From Poindextera sp965277425 (lineage in GTDB: Bacteria; Pseudomonadota; Alphaproteobacteria; Caulobacterales; Caulobacteraceae): 64,000 nt of DNA. Position 1 is the first letter of the stretch, and every line of letters starts with the position of its first letter. Shown here in pieces: positions 18,284 through 26,132 of the stretch. The DNA is taken from assembly GCA_965277425.1 (NCBI GenBank), contig CBDICR010000007.1, positions 62,001 to 126,000 on the forward strand, read 5' to 3'. The notes beneath the pieces are model-generated. The model was given only the letters and a program-made list of their open reading frames with translations, was not told the DNA's origin and searched no databases. A program made the position numbers and the translations under genes.

Positions 18284-19461
18284 GCAACGAACATCAGGGA
18301 CACATTCGCAGCCTCGACGGATTGCGCGGCGTGGCGGCGCTCTGGGTCTTGTTGGGACATACGCTCGTGGCCAGCGGCTGGCGGCTGCCGGTGCTGACCA
18401 GCCCCTATGCCGTCGATCTTTTCATCATGATTTCCGGTTTTCTGATGGCCTTTCATTTTCATCTCCGCCAGGACAGGGAGCCGTGGCCAGCGCCAAGCAC
18501 CTGGGCGCGCTTCTGGATTCGGCGCGTTTTCAGGATCGCGCCGCTCTATTATGTCGTGCTGGCCCTTGGTCTCGGCTTTGGGGTCTTTTTGCAGGCTGGC
18601 TATGCCGCGCTCGACGCCGTGGCGTCCAATCCAACGCCGGCGGGCTTCTTCCATGACACGAGCCTGGCCAACATCCTGCTGCATCTGAGTTTTCTGTTCG
18701 GTCTTGTCACGCCTTACGACGCGCACGCGCCGCTGCCCGACTGGAGCATCAGTCTGGAGATGCAATTCTATCTGATCTTTCCGTTCCTCATGCTGCTGGG
18801 AATGCGCATCGGGATCGCGTGCATGACGAGCCTGCTGGCGATGGTCAGCGTCGCCCTGTTGGTGCTTTTTCCGTCCTATTTCGCCAGTTTCTTTCAGCCG
18901 TCGCCCCTGCCCATGCGATTGCCGCTGTTCTTGAGCGGGATGCTGGTCGCGTCGGTGCTGTGGGAGCGACGGCGAACTTGGCGGATCGCGCTGGCGGTGC
19001 TGCTGCCCGTCGTGACGCTGGCGGCCTTTCCCGGCGCCGTGAAGCCGGTCGCCATCGACTGCGGATTGGTGGCGACCTTCACCGCGCTGGTCGCAAGCGA
19101 CCTGCTGCCTGTCGGCGAACACGCGCGCGGCTGGCTACGGAGCGCCTCGCGACGCCTCGGCGGGCGGCCCTTCGGGTTCATGGCCGATGTGTCCTACGGC
19201 GTTTATCTGATCCATATGCCGCTGCTGTTCATCGCAAGCGGCGTGGCCGCGCGATATTTCGGCGTCGGCGTCTTTGCCCCGCTGCGTTTCTTCGCGCTGT
19301 TGGCGATGATCCTGCCGGCGACCTACCTGCTGGCTTGGATCGCGTATCGGCTGATCGAACAACCGGCGATCTCGCTTGGACGGCTCCTGATCGGCCGGAT
19401 TTGGAAGTCAGTCCCGCCCCGTCGCCCTCTGGCGGATTCGACGGCCCAGCGCTCGGGCTAG
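18280..19461 (+). CDS. acyltransferase family 3 (OafA/YrhL-like) membrane protein
   Basis: Integral membrane O-acyltransferase (393 aa) that would acetylate or succinylate polysaccharide sugars. The N-terminal SLDGLRGVAALWVLLGH with its catalytic-type His, the FFMISGF-like helix (LFIMISGFLMAF) and the RFWIRRVFRIAPLYY block are diagnostic; about ten hydrophobic helices follow. The ATG overlaps the polymerase stop (ATGA), so polymerase and acyltransferase are translationally coupled. Its 3' end overlaps the end of the convergent HAD phosphatase gene by 54 bases. Confidence 0.87.
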   Translation: MSNEHQGHIRSLDGLRGVAALWVLLGHTLVASGWRLPVLTSPYAVDLFIMISGFLMAFHFHLRQDREPWPAPSTWARFWIRRVFRIAPLYYVVLALGLGFGVFLQAGYAALDAVASNPTPAGFFHDTSLANILLHLSFLFGLVTPYDAHAPLPDWSISLEMQFYLIFPFLMLLGMRIGIACMTSLLAMVSVALLVLFPSYFASFFQPSPLPMRLPLFLSGMLVASVLWERRRTWRIALAVLLPVVTLAAFPGAVKPVAIDCGLVATFTALVASDLLPVGEHARGWLRSASRRLGGRPFGFMADVSYGVYLIHMPLLFIASGVAARYFGVGVFAPLRFFALLAMILPATYLLAWIAYRLIEQPAISLGRLLIGRIWKSVPPRRPLADSTAQRSG

Positions 19462-20067
19462 ATTGAACACATGACGGCCGCGCCGCGTGGTGTCGAGGCC
19501 GGTCCGCCGCCAATTCTCGACGAGCAGGAGGCTGGCGGTGAGCGGGACCAGGCCGCCGGGTCGCTCCCCCGTCGCCCAGGCGGCGAAATAGCTGGTGGCT
19601 TGGTTGAAATCGAACGTCTCCAGCCGATCGCCATCGATCGCAGACGGGGCGAGGAGGCCAAGGCCGATGCCGACGCCCAGCAGATCGCGCAGATTGTCCA
19701 GTCGATCGTCGATCAGGGCGAACCGGGCGCGAGGCGTCCCGTAGCGTCGTTCAAGCACGGGCAGTATAAGGCTCTTACGCAGGCCCCGGGAAAATAGCGC
19801 CACCGGCGCATGTCGAAGGCCGGCCACGAACAGGTCCTCCGCCGCAATGAGCCCCGCGAGGGCCCCATCGGCCACGCCCGCGACGTGAAGGATATGGCGC
19901 GCTTCGCGGCGGGACCGGTGGGTGAGCACGACGACCGGCGCCTCGATCGCGGCCAGCCGCCCGGCCAGGCCCTGATGCAGACGCAGGATCTCGAGCGTCT
20001 CAAGCAGCGGCGGGCCGCATTCGAAGACGACGACACCGTCGAGGTCCAAAAGCAGCAGACTGTCCAT
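19408..20067 (-). CDS. HAD-superfamily phosphatase coupled to phosphoribosyltransferase
   Basis: A 219-aa HAD phosphohydrolase with all four motifs: DLDG at residues 8-11 (nucleophile and acid/base Asp), Thr49 in VLTHRS, Lys98 in GLRKSL, and the acidic pair in LIDDRLDN near 119-124. ATG at 20067 is chosen because its A is the last base of the upstream stop (TGATG), giving tight coupling to the phosphoribosyltransferase. The pairing suggests it removes the 5-phosphate left after a phosphoribosyl transfer, as in known ribofuranose-adding systems for surface polysaccharides. Last gene of the six-gene operon starting at 25311. It could instead act on a sugar phosphate of the heptose pathway, but a separate GmhB domain exists at 61208. 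Confidence 0.72.
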   Translation of the reverse strand: MDSLLLLDLDGVVVFECGPPLLETLEILRLHQGLAGRLAAIEAPVVVLTHRSRREARHILHVAGVADGALAGLIAAEDLFVAGLRHAPVALFSRGLRKSLILPVLERRYGTPRARFALIDDRLDNLRDLLGVGIGLGLLAPSAIDGDRLETFDFNQATSYFAAWATGERPGGLVPLTASLLLVENWRRTGLDTTRRGRHVFNLARALGRRIRQRATGRD

Positions 20068-20732
20068 CACTCCCATGCGGTCAGGCCATGGCGTTGCAGC
20101 CAGCGGCGGTATTCGCCGGCATGGGGGCTGTTGCCGGACCAGGGGTAGAAATGCACGAAGCGATGCAGCCAACTGTCGGGCTCGGCGGTAGCGGGGCGGG
20201 CCTCGTCGCTCTGGTCGACCCAGCACAGCACATTGACGGAGACCGCGCGCGCGCCGGCGTCCAGCAGTCTTTGCCGTACCACGCGGATGGACCCCCCGGT
20301 GACCATGCAGTCATCGACGACGGCCACGGACTTGCCGGTCACGTCGAAGGCGAAGCTCTCCGCGGCGATCCTATGACGCAGATACTTACGGGCGAACATC
20401 AGGCGCTCGACCGCCAGCACGAGACCGCGAACGGCTCGCCAGCGAATGACGGCGTCGGCGAAGGGGATCAGCGACACGATCGCCAGCAGTCGCGCTTTCA
20501 GGCGACCACCTTCGCGCTGGATGCGAACCATCTCGAAAGGCACGCCGAGGCGGTCGGCGACGATCCAGGTGGGCAACAAGGCGCCGTTGGCCAGGCCGAC
20601 AAGCAGATCAGGCGCTTGAGCGGCCATGGCCGCGGCCAGTCCGACGGAAAGGGCCTCGGCGTCGGCCAAGGACACGTGAATCTTGGTGCGTGAAATATCC
20701 AGCGCGCGATATTTCTCAACGACGCCGCTCAC
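20067..20732 (-). CDS. phosphoribosyltransferase, candidate PRPP-dependent sugar transferase
   Basis: A 221-aa type I phosphoribosyltransferase fold protein. The PRPP-binding loop is seen as VAVVDDCMVTGGS at residues 136-148 (two acidic residues, then TGGS), preceded by the GLANGALLP loop near residue 46. It is not a standard purine, pyrimidine or orotate enzyme that I recognise. It sits in an exopolysaccharide operon, overlapping the GMC oxidoreductase upstream by four bases and the HAD phosphatase downstream by one. The inferred role is to transfer phosphoribosyl from PRPP to a lipid or sugar acceptor, the phosphate then being removed by the HAD protein. A salvage role is the alternative. 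Confidence 0.75.
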   Translation of the reverse strand: MSGVVEKYRALDISRTKIHVSLADAEALSVGLAAAMAAQAPDLLVGLANGALLPTWIVADRLGVPFEMVRIQREGGRLKARLLAIVSLIPFADAVIRWRAVRGLVLAVERLMFARKYLRHRIAAESFAFDVTGKSVAVVDDCMVTGGSIRVVRQRLLDAGARAVSVNVLCWVDQSDEARPATAEPDSWLHRFVHFYPWSGNSPHAGEYRRWLQRHGLTAWE

Positions 20733-22378
20733 TGGATCGCGCCCTTCAGGTGGTCGGCGAGGCGCAGCGCCATGGCGACGATCGTCAAGGTCGGGTTGGC
20801 ATGGCTGGACGTCGGGAAGACGGCGGGACCGGCCAGGTGGAGATTGGCCACGTAATGGACCCTGGCGTCGGCGTCCACCACGCCTTGCGCCGGACTCGCC
20901 GCCATCCGGGCGGTTCCGATGTGGTGGCCGCCGACCGGCAGGGCGGTCCGAGCCTGGTCTTCCAGGGCCGCGTCATCAAAAGCGATCACGCCACAGCCGG
21001 ACCGCGCGAAACCATCCCTCAGGGCGCGCAATGTCTCCGCCAGGGTGCGGACATCAAGTTCGTTCAGCCGCCAGTCGATCTTCAACCGGGGAACCCCGAA
21101 GCCGTCGCGCCGATCCGATAGCGTGACCCGGCTGTCCGGGTCCGGGGCCTGCTCGCCGTTGAAGTCCAGCGGATAAACCCCCGCCCGGCTGGGAAGCGCG
21201 ACATAGGGCAGCTTGCGGTAGGCCAAGGTGTGCGTGGTCAGCCATCGCGCCAGAAATCCGGCCACCGCCGGGGCGCCGAGCGCCAGGTTGCCCAGATGGC
21301 GTCCCCAGAACGCCGCGTTCTGCGGCTGCGCCGCGACCGAAGCGTGTTCGACCATCGATAGCTTGCGCCGGAACTCCGGTATGATGAAGCTCTTTGCCAG
21401 GAACATGGCCGACAGCACGCCATGGCCGTGGGCGGGGTCGACGACATTGGGATGATGAAGTCGCACCATGGCGTTCAAAAGGCCCAGGGTTCGCCGCCGT
21501 TCGGCGCTCAGCATCAGGCGCCGTCGCGCATAGACGCCGTCGCGGGTCATCACGAAGCCATACTGGACGGGACGGTTGGCCGGCGTCAGACGCAATTGGC
21601 CGATGGCCCCTTCGACGTGGCACATATAGGTCCGGCCCACATAGTCCGAATGATTGCCTATGTTGGAGGCGAGCAGCAGTCGCGCGGTCTCAAGCCCCCC
21701 GACGGCGAGAACGTAGGCGCGGGCGCAGACCGTGAATTGTCGGTCCGGCGCCGTGGCGAAGCGCGCGGCGTCGATCGCGCCGCCGTCGTCGGTCCGGTCC
21801 AATCCGACGCACGCAGCATTCGCGATGACGCGCAAACGCTCGTCCCTCGACAGCGCCCGGCCGTGGCGCTTCCACATGTCGACCGGAGGGCTGTATCGTT
21901 CAATGGAGTCGGTATCGATATCGGGGCTGGAAAATCCATCGATGAATTCGCCCGCCCTCAGCGCGGTGGAAGCGGCATAGTCGAAGTCTCCGACTTCAAG
22001 CAGGCGCTGAGCACGCTGGTAGAAGGGGATGAGGCTTTCGCGCCCGAAAGGCCAGCCGCTCAGCGGGACGTGGTCGCGGCGGGTGAAATCTTCGGCGTCA
22101 TAGGGGACGCATCGGCCGCCCCAGATCGTCGTGGATCCGCCCAGCCGGCGCTGTCGGTACATATGAGGCGGCGAATGGGCTGCGCCCATCACCTCGCCCT
22201 CGTAGAAGTCTTGGCTTTTGGCGTCCGGCTTCAGGCCGCCAGCCTCGATCAGCACCACGCGCAGACCCGAGCCGAGCAGGCCGAGCGCGAGCGAGATGCC
22301 GGCCGCGCCGGCGCCGACAACACAGATGTCGCAGTCGAGTTGCACGTCCTTCGGCAGCGTGCGAGCGTCGATATTCAC
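20729..22378 (-). CDS. GMC-family FAD-dependent oxidoreductase
   Basis: FAD oxidoreductase of the glucose-methanol-choline family (549 aa). The dinucleotide fold starts with CVVGAGAAGISLALGL near residue 19 and the ribose-binding Glu follows in LIEAGG near residue 45. The C-terminal domain has the catalytic His in GGHHIGTARM near residue 485 and a second conserved element NPTLTI near residue 530. Such enzymes oxidise sugar or alcohol hydroxyls. It overlaps its operon neighbours on both sides by four bases. Next to a phosphoribosyltransferase and an aldo/keto reductase it may oxidise a pentose or heptose hydroxyl to a keto intermediate; that is inference. Confidence 0.85.
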   Translation of the reverse strand: MNIDARTLPKDVQLDCDICVVGAGAAGISLALGLLGSGLRVVLIEAGGLKPDAKSQDFYEGEVMGAAHSPPHMYRQRRLGGSTTIWGGRCVPYDAEDFTRRDHVPLSGWPFGRESLIPFYQRAQRLLEVGDFDYAASTALRAGEFIDGFSSPDIDTDSIERYSPPVDMWKRHGRALSRDERLRVIANAACVGLDRTDDGGAIDAARFATAPDRQFTVCARAYVLAVGGLETARLLLASNIGNHSDYVGRTYMCHVEGAIGQLRLTPANRPVQYGFVMTRDGVYARRRLMLSAERRRTLGLLNAMVRLHHPNVVDPAHGHGVLSAMFLAKSFIIPEFRRKLSMVEHASVAAQPQNAAFWGRHLGNLALGAPAVAGFLARWLTTHTLAYRKLPYVALPSRAGVYPLDFNGEQAPDPDSRVTLSDRRDGFGVPRLKIDWRLNELDVRTLAETLRALRDGFARSGCGVIAFDDAALEDQARTALPVGGHHIGTARMAASPAQGVVDADARVHYVANLHLAGPAVFPTSSHANPTLTIVAMALRLADHLKGAIQ

Positions 22379-23355
22379 GCCGCCGCCCGCGGTTGGATCA
22401 AGCCGCCGATAAGCCCCGCGGCCCAGAGAAGATGAATGATCGGCAGGGCGACGACAGCGGCCAGCGCGCAGCGGTCGCGGGTTCGCGCCGCCAGCAAAGC
22501 GGCGATCGCGGCGACGGCGGCCAAATAGCCAGCCGGAACGACCAGCGCGATCGGACGGGCGGGCGCCAGCAGCAGGGCCAGCGCAATCGCGGTGAGCGCC
22601 ACAGGCGGCAACAGCTGACGCAGCCTCGGTCGCTCGCCGTGCTTTCGAAGGGTGCGCGCCCGCCCGCGGCCGTAATTATAGTACTGACGGGCGAGGCCCC
22701 TCGCCGTCGAGCGCGGGTAGTAGATCATCTCAATATCGCTCGCAAACCAGATACGGCCGCCGGCGGCGCGAAGGCGAACGTCCAGTTCGGCATCCTCGTT
22801 GGCCACGAAGCTCTCGTCATAGCCGCCGACGGCCGAAAAGGCCCGACGATCGAAAGCGGCGTGATGCCCGTGGTCGATGAAGCGAGACGTTCCACCGATC
22901 CGATGGGCCGCCCCGCCCGTGCCGAATACGCTGTTGGAGACCGCCGCGACCGCGCGTTGAAAGCAGGACATCCCGACGCTGATCATGGGTATGACGACGC
23001 TCTGACCGCCGCTGGCGACCAGAGCCTCCAAGAGCCGGGGGACGAAATCGTCCGGATAGGCGCCATGGGCGTCGATCCGCACAAGCACGTTCGCGCGGGG
23101 ATCCGCGACGGCGGCGGCGATGTTAAGTCCCGCCGACTGGGTCCGGCGAAGATTGTCGATCAGCCGGACCCGCGGCTCCTCGCGACCGATGGCGGCCACG
23201 ATCCGCCGGGTACCGTCGTGGCTGCCGCCGTCGGCGACGATGATCTCGACGACCCGGTCATCGGCTTGACGAATGATCTGGCGCAAGAGGGGCTCGATAT
23301 GAGCGGCCTCGTTCAGAGTTGGGATGATGATGGCGGCGATGGGCGGTGACTCCAT
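22375..23355 (-). CDS. GT2 glycosyltransferase, ExoA-like, membrane-anchored
   Basis: Family 2 glycosyltransferase of 326 aa, similar to the succinoglycan enzyme ExoA. The GT-A domain opens with IIIPTLNEAAHIEPLL, has ADGGSHDGT at about residues 41-49, the metal motif RIDAH near 94-97, and the NEDAELDVRL catalytic region near 185. The last ~75 residues form two to three hydrophobic helices that would hold it at the inner membrane. It overlaps the GMC gene by four bases and the heptose kinase by one base. It probably adds one sugar to the lipid-linked repeat unit. Confidence 0.88.
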   Translation of the reverse strand: MESPPIAAIIIPTLNEAAHIEPLLRQIIRQADDRVVEIIVADGGSHDGTRRIVAAIGREEPRVRLIDNLRRTQSAGLNIAAAVADPRANVLVRIDAHGAYPDDFVPRLLEALVASGGQSVVIPMISVGMSCFQRAVAAVSNSVFGTGGAAHRIGGTSRFIDHGHHAAFDRRAFSAVGGYDESFVANEDAELDVRLRAAGGRIWFASDIEMIYYPRSTARGLARQYYNYGRGRARTLRKHGERPRLRQLLPPVALTAIALALLLAPARPIALVVPAGYLAAVAAIAALLAARTRDRCALAAVVALPIIHLLWAAGLIGGLIQPRAAA

Positions 23356-24404
23356 CAGAAGTCGACGACCCAGCCTTCGACGCCTTCGTTGGTGAAATGC
23401 ACCGTATCCGGGTCTCCACCGGCCTCGCGAAGCGCGCGCAGCAGGCGCGAGCGCAGGTTTGGCTGGGTCAGAAACATGAGGAAGCCTCCACCGCCGGCGC
23501 CGGAAATCTTGCCGCCAACCGCGCCGTTCTCATGGGCGACCGTCCATATCCGGTCGATTTCAGCGTTGGAAACCGATTGTGATGTCGCCTTCTTCGCGGT
23601 CCATGAACGATTGAGAATGGCGGCCATCCGGCCGACATCCCCGGTGAGCAGGGCGGCCTTCATCTCAAACGCGTCCTGCTTGAGCTGGTGCATCGCCTCA
23701 AGGGCCGTCGAATTTCCACTGGTCACATTGGCCACCTGGTCTGTGATGATCTGATGCGAAGCGCGCGACTGCCCCGTCGAACAGACGATGATCGATGACA
23801 TCATTTCGTTGGCGATGCCGGCCCGGAGCCGCAGCGGGTTGACGATGACACGCTCCCCGGCGAGGAATTCTATGAAGTTTACGCCGCCGAAAGCGGCTGC
23901 ATACTGATCCTGCATGCCGCCGGCGAGGGCCAGGTCCTTGCGCTCGATGTCGAAGGCGAGCCTGGCGATGTCGTAAGGCCCGAGCGGAAGGTCGAACGCA
24001 ACGCGAAAGGCCTCGACCATCGCGACGACCAGCGCCGAAGACGAGCCGAGCCCGGATCCCGCCGGCGCATCGATCATGGTTTCCAGCTTCACCGCCGGCG
24101 TCCGCCCGGCCAGGAATTGACGCGATATTCGACTGTAGACGGCGCGATGGAGTCTCAACCCCTCATCGATCTTCATGCCTTGAATAGGCACCTGTTCCAA
24201 TTCGTCGAGGTCGCCCGCGTGAAGAACGAGGTCTTCCCCATAGATCAGCGACAACGAAACATGGGCATAGCGATTGATTGTGGCGTTGAGCACGGCACCG
24301 CCAAACTGTTCGGCATAGTGGGGAAGGTCGGTGCTGCCGCCCGCCAGCCCGAGCCTGAGCGGCGCGCGTGACCTGACCTTTTGATGCGCTAGCGGCAATG
24401 CCAT
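23355..24404 (-). CDS. hddA: GHMP kinase, HddA-type heptose-7-phosphate 1-kinase
   Basis: GHMP-family sugar kinase (349 aa) most like D-glycero-alpha-D-manno-heptose-7-phosphate kinase. The N-terminal RSRAPLRLGLAGGSTDLPHY block (about 11-30), the ATP loop PAGSGLGSSSA at 114-124 and the C-terminal KISGAGGGGFLMF near 295-307 are all typical of the HddA/FKP kinase group. It would make heptose 1,7-bisphosphate for GDP-heptose; the partner HddC-GmhB fusion is at 61208-62404, while GmhA is not in the window. Fucose or other sugar kinases share this fold, so the substrate is likely but not proved. Confidence 0.82.
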   Translation of the reverse strand: MALPLAHQKVRSRAPLRLGLAGGSTDLPHYAEQFGGAVLNATINRYAHVSLSLIYGEDLVLHAGDLDELEQVPIQGMKIDEGLRLHRAVYSRISRQFLAGRTPAVKLETMIDAPAGSGLGSSSALVVAMVEAFRVAFDLPLGPYDIARLAFDIERKDLALAGGMQDQYAAAFGGVNFIEFLAGERVIVNPLRLRAGIANEMMSSIIVCSTGQSRASHQIITDQVANVTSGNSTALEAMHQLKQDAFEMKAALLTGDVGRMAAILNRSWTAKKATSQSVSNAEIDRIWTVAHENGAVGGKISGAGGGGFLMFLTQPNLRSRLLRALREAGGDPDTVHFTNEGVEGWVVDF

Positions 24405-24471
24405 GATCTTACGAAGCTCCTTGGCTGCTGGCGGCGGCGACTCTGCGGGCCGAGCGACACATGAGAGAAAA

Positions 24472-25311
24472 TCAGGCGCATACTCTCGCCAACGCCTCGA
24501 GATGGTGTGGATTGGTCGTCCCCGCGACCACGGTGGCCACGTCCGTGCGAGCGGCGGCGCGCGCGACCGCCGCAGCGGGCGACAGGTTCGGTTGCGACCG
24601 TATCACCTCCCGGGCCATGACCGCGATCCCGCGCGCGGCCAGGCAGGCGCCGACACCGCTCGACGCCGCGGCGTTCAAGACATCGAGCGGAACCTGAACC
24701 AGACTGACTCCCGCCATTTCCGTCGCCGCCGCCAAGGTCTCGTGATCGTCGACGGAGACGCCGAAATGGCGCAATTTCCCCGACCGCTTGAGGTCGGCGA
24801 GCATCGCGCAGAGGGCAGGGTCGCGCATCGCCGTGACGTCGGGGCTGTGCAGCAAAAGGCCATCGACATAGTCGAATCGCAGTCGCCGTAACGAGCTATC
24901 GAACGCTCGGGCGAGCCTGTGCGGGTCAAAGTCCTTGGCCAGATGGCCCTCGCGTCGCTCGGCGATCGCGCGCCGCGCGCCCCTGGATCGCGCCAACGGC
25001 TTGAGAACAGGCTTGAATGGCGCGAGCGCCCGCATTTTCCAAGAAAAACGATTGCCAAGCTTGGTGACCACAAAGGCTTCGGCTCGACGGCCCGCGAGCG
25101 CCCGGCCGATCATGCGTTCGCTGTCGCCTTGCCCATAAATATCCGCCGTGTCGAAAACCGTGACGCCAAGGTCGAGAGCCGCCTCAAGCGTGGCTCGCGC
25201 CTGCGCGTCGGTCGCCGCGTTGCCGAATGATCCGAACTGGCTGCACCCAAGCCCGAGAACCGACAAGGATAGCGAGCCGCTTTCGGCGCTGACAACCGTG
25301 GTGGTTCGCAT
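24472..25311 (-). CDS. aldo/keto reductase
   Basis: NADPH-dependent aldo/keto reductase (279 aa), first gene of the operon running down to 19408. The catalytic tetrad is visible: Asp and Tyr in FDTADIYG near residue 55, Lys in VVTKLGN near residue 84, and His in LLLHSPD near residue 150. The C-terminal cofactor region (VVAGTTNPHHLEAL) is present. It lies 67 bases upstream of the GHMP kinase. In this operon it could reduce a keto-sugar produced by the GMC enzyme, or a keto intermediate of deoxysugar synthesis. It diverges from the OPX lipoprotein gene. Confidence 0.85.
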   Translation of the reverse strand: MRTTTVVSAESGSLSLSVLGLGCSQFGSFGNAATDAQARATLEAALDLGVTVFDTADIYGQGDSERMIGRALAGRRAEAFVVTKLGNRFSWKMRALAPFKPVLKPLARSRGARRAIAERREGHLAKDFDPHRLARAFDSSLRRLRFDYVDGLLLHSPDVTAMRDPALCAMLADLKRSGKLRHFGVSVDDHETLAAATEMAGVSLVQVPLDVLNAAASSGVGACLAARGIAVMAREVIRSQPNLSPAAAVARAAARTDVATVVAGTTNPHHLEALARVCA

Positions 25312-25507
25312 TTCAACGTCCGTTCGGCGCGGTGACGTCGGGTGCGTTCATCATCATGAAGGACAGTGGTCGCATCTTAGGCCTGTATGGGGATAACTCA
25401 GCCCCGCGCATGCCGCTCCCGCAGGGTAGGCCGTCGTGATCATGGCTTGTAGCGCGGCGATGAGCGACGCGTTATGAGGGGATCGAGATGGGCGGGACGG
25501 CACCACT

Positions 25508-26074
25508 ATGAAGCTCCTGATCTGCGTTCTCGCGCTGCTGACGACGGCTTGCTCATCCGTAAACGCGCTGGGCACGGAAATGGCGCCGGCCCAACCGTTG
25601 GTGGCGGCGCAAGCGGAACAATATCGACTTGGCGTCGCCGACAAGGTGCGGGTGCTGGTGTACGACGAACCGACACTCTCGGGCGAGTTCGTGGTCAATT
25701 CCGACGGTAATCTGTCGCTCCCGCTTATAGGCGACGTAAAAGCCCAGGGCCGTACGGCCGCGGAATTGGGATTGGCGGTTCAAAATGCTCTCAGCGAAGG
25801 TTATTTGCGTCATCCGAAGGTAAGCCTGGAAGTCTTGATCTTTCGGCCATTCTATATATTGGGCGAAGTGAACAAACCAGGAGAATATCCTTCCTCTAAC
25901 GGCCTTACTGTTCTGAACGCGGTTGCTACGGCGGGAGGATTCACTTATCGAGCCGAAAAGCATCACTACTACGTAAAATATGCTGGGCAAACTTCCGAGC
26001 ACAAATTAAGCCTTGATCCGGCCTCTAAAGTCTATCCAGGTGACACAATCCGCATCGGCGAGCGTTATTTCTGA
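25508..26074 (+). CDS. short OPX polysaccharide export lipoprotein (Wza/GumB-like)
   Basis: A 188-aa outer-membrane polysaccharide export protein. The lipoprotein signal ends TTAC with the acylated Cys at residue 15. The Poly_export domain follows (YRLGVADKVRVLVYDEPTL near residue 40, then VNSDGNLSLPLIGDVKAQG), then one SLBB domain beginning FYILGEVNKPGEYPS near residue 115. It lacks the long C-terminal part of E. coli Wza, so the pore in the outer membrane may be completed by the barrel protein encoded next. The 3' half (about 25690-26050) is AT-rich. First gene of the set with the barrel and the BY-kinase. Confidence 0.9.
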   Translation: MKLLICVLALLTTACSSVNALGTEMAPAQPLVAAQAEQYRLGVADKVRVLVYDEPTLSGEFVVNSDGNLSLPLIGDVKAQGRTAAELGLAVQNALSEGYLRHPKVSLEVLIFRPFYILGEVNKPGEYPSSNGLTVLNAVATAGGFTYRAEKHHYYVKYAGQTSEHKLSLDPASKVYPGDTIRIGERYF

Positions 26075-26132
26075 GCGCGGCGCCTCACGCCCTGCCGATC
26101 GCCGAAGGCGGGCGCGGCTTCGATTTTGCGGA

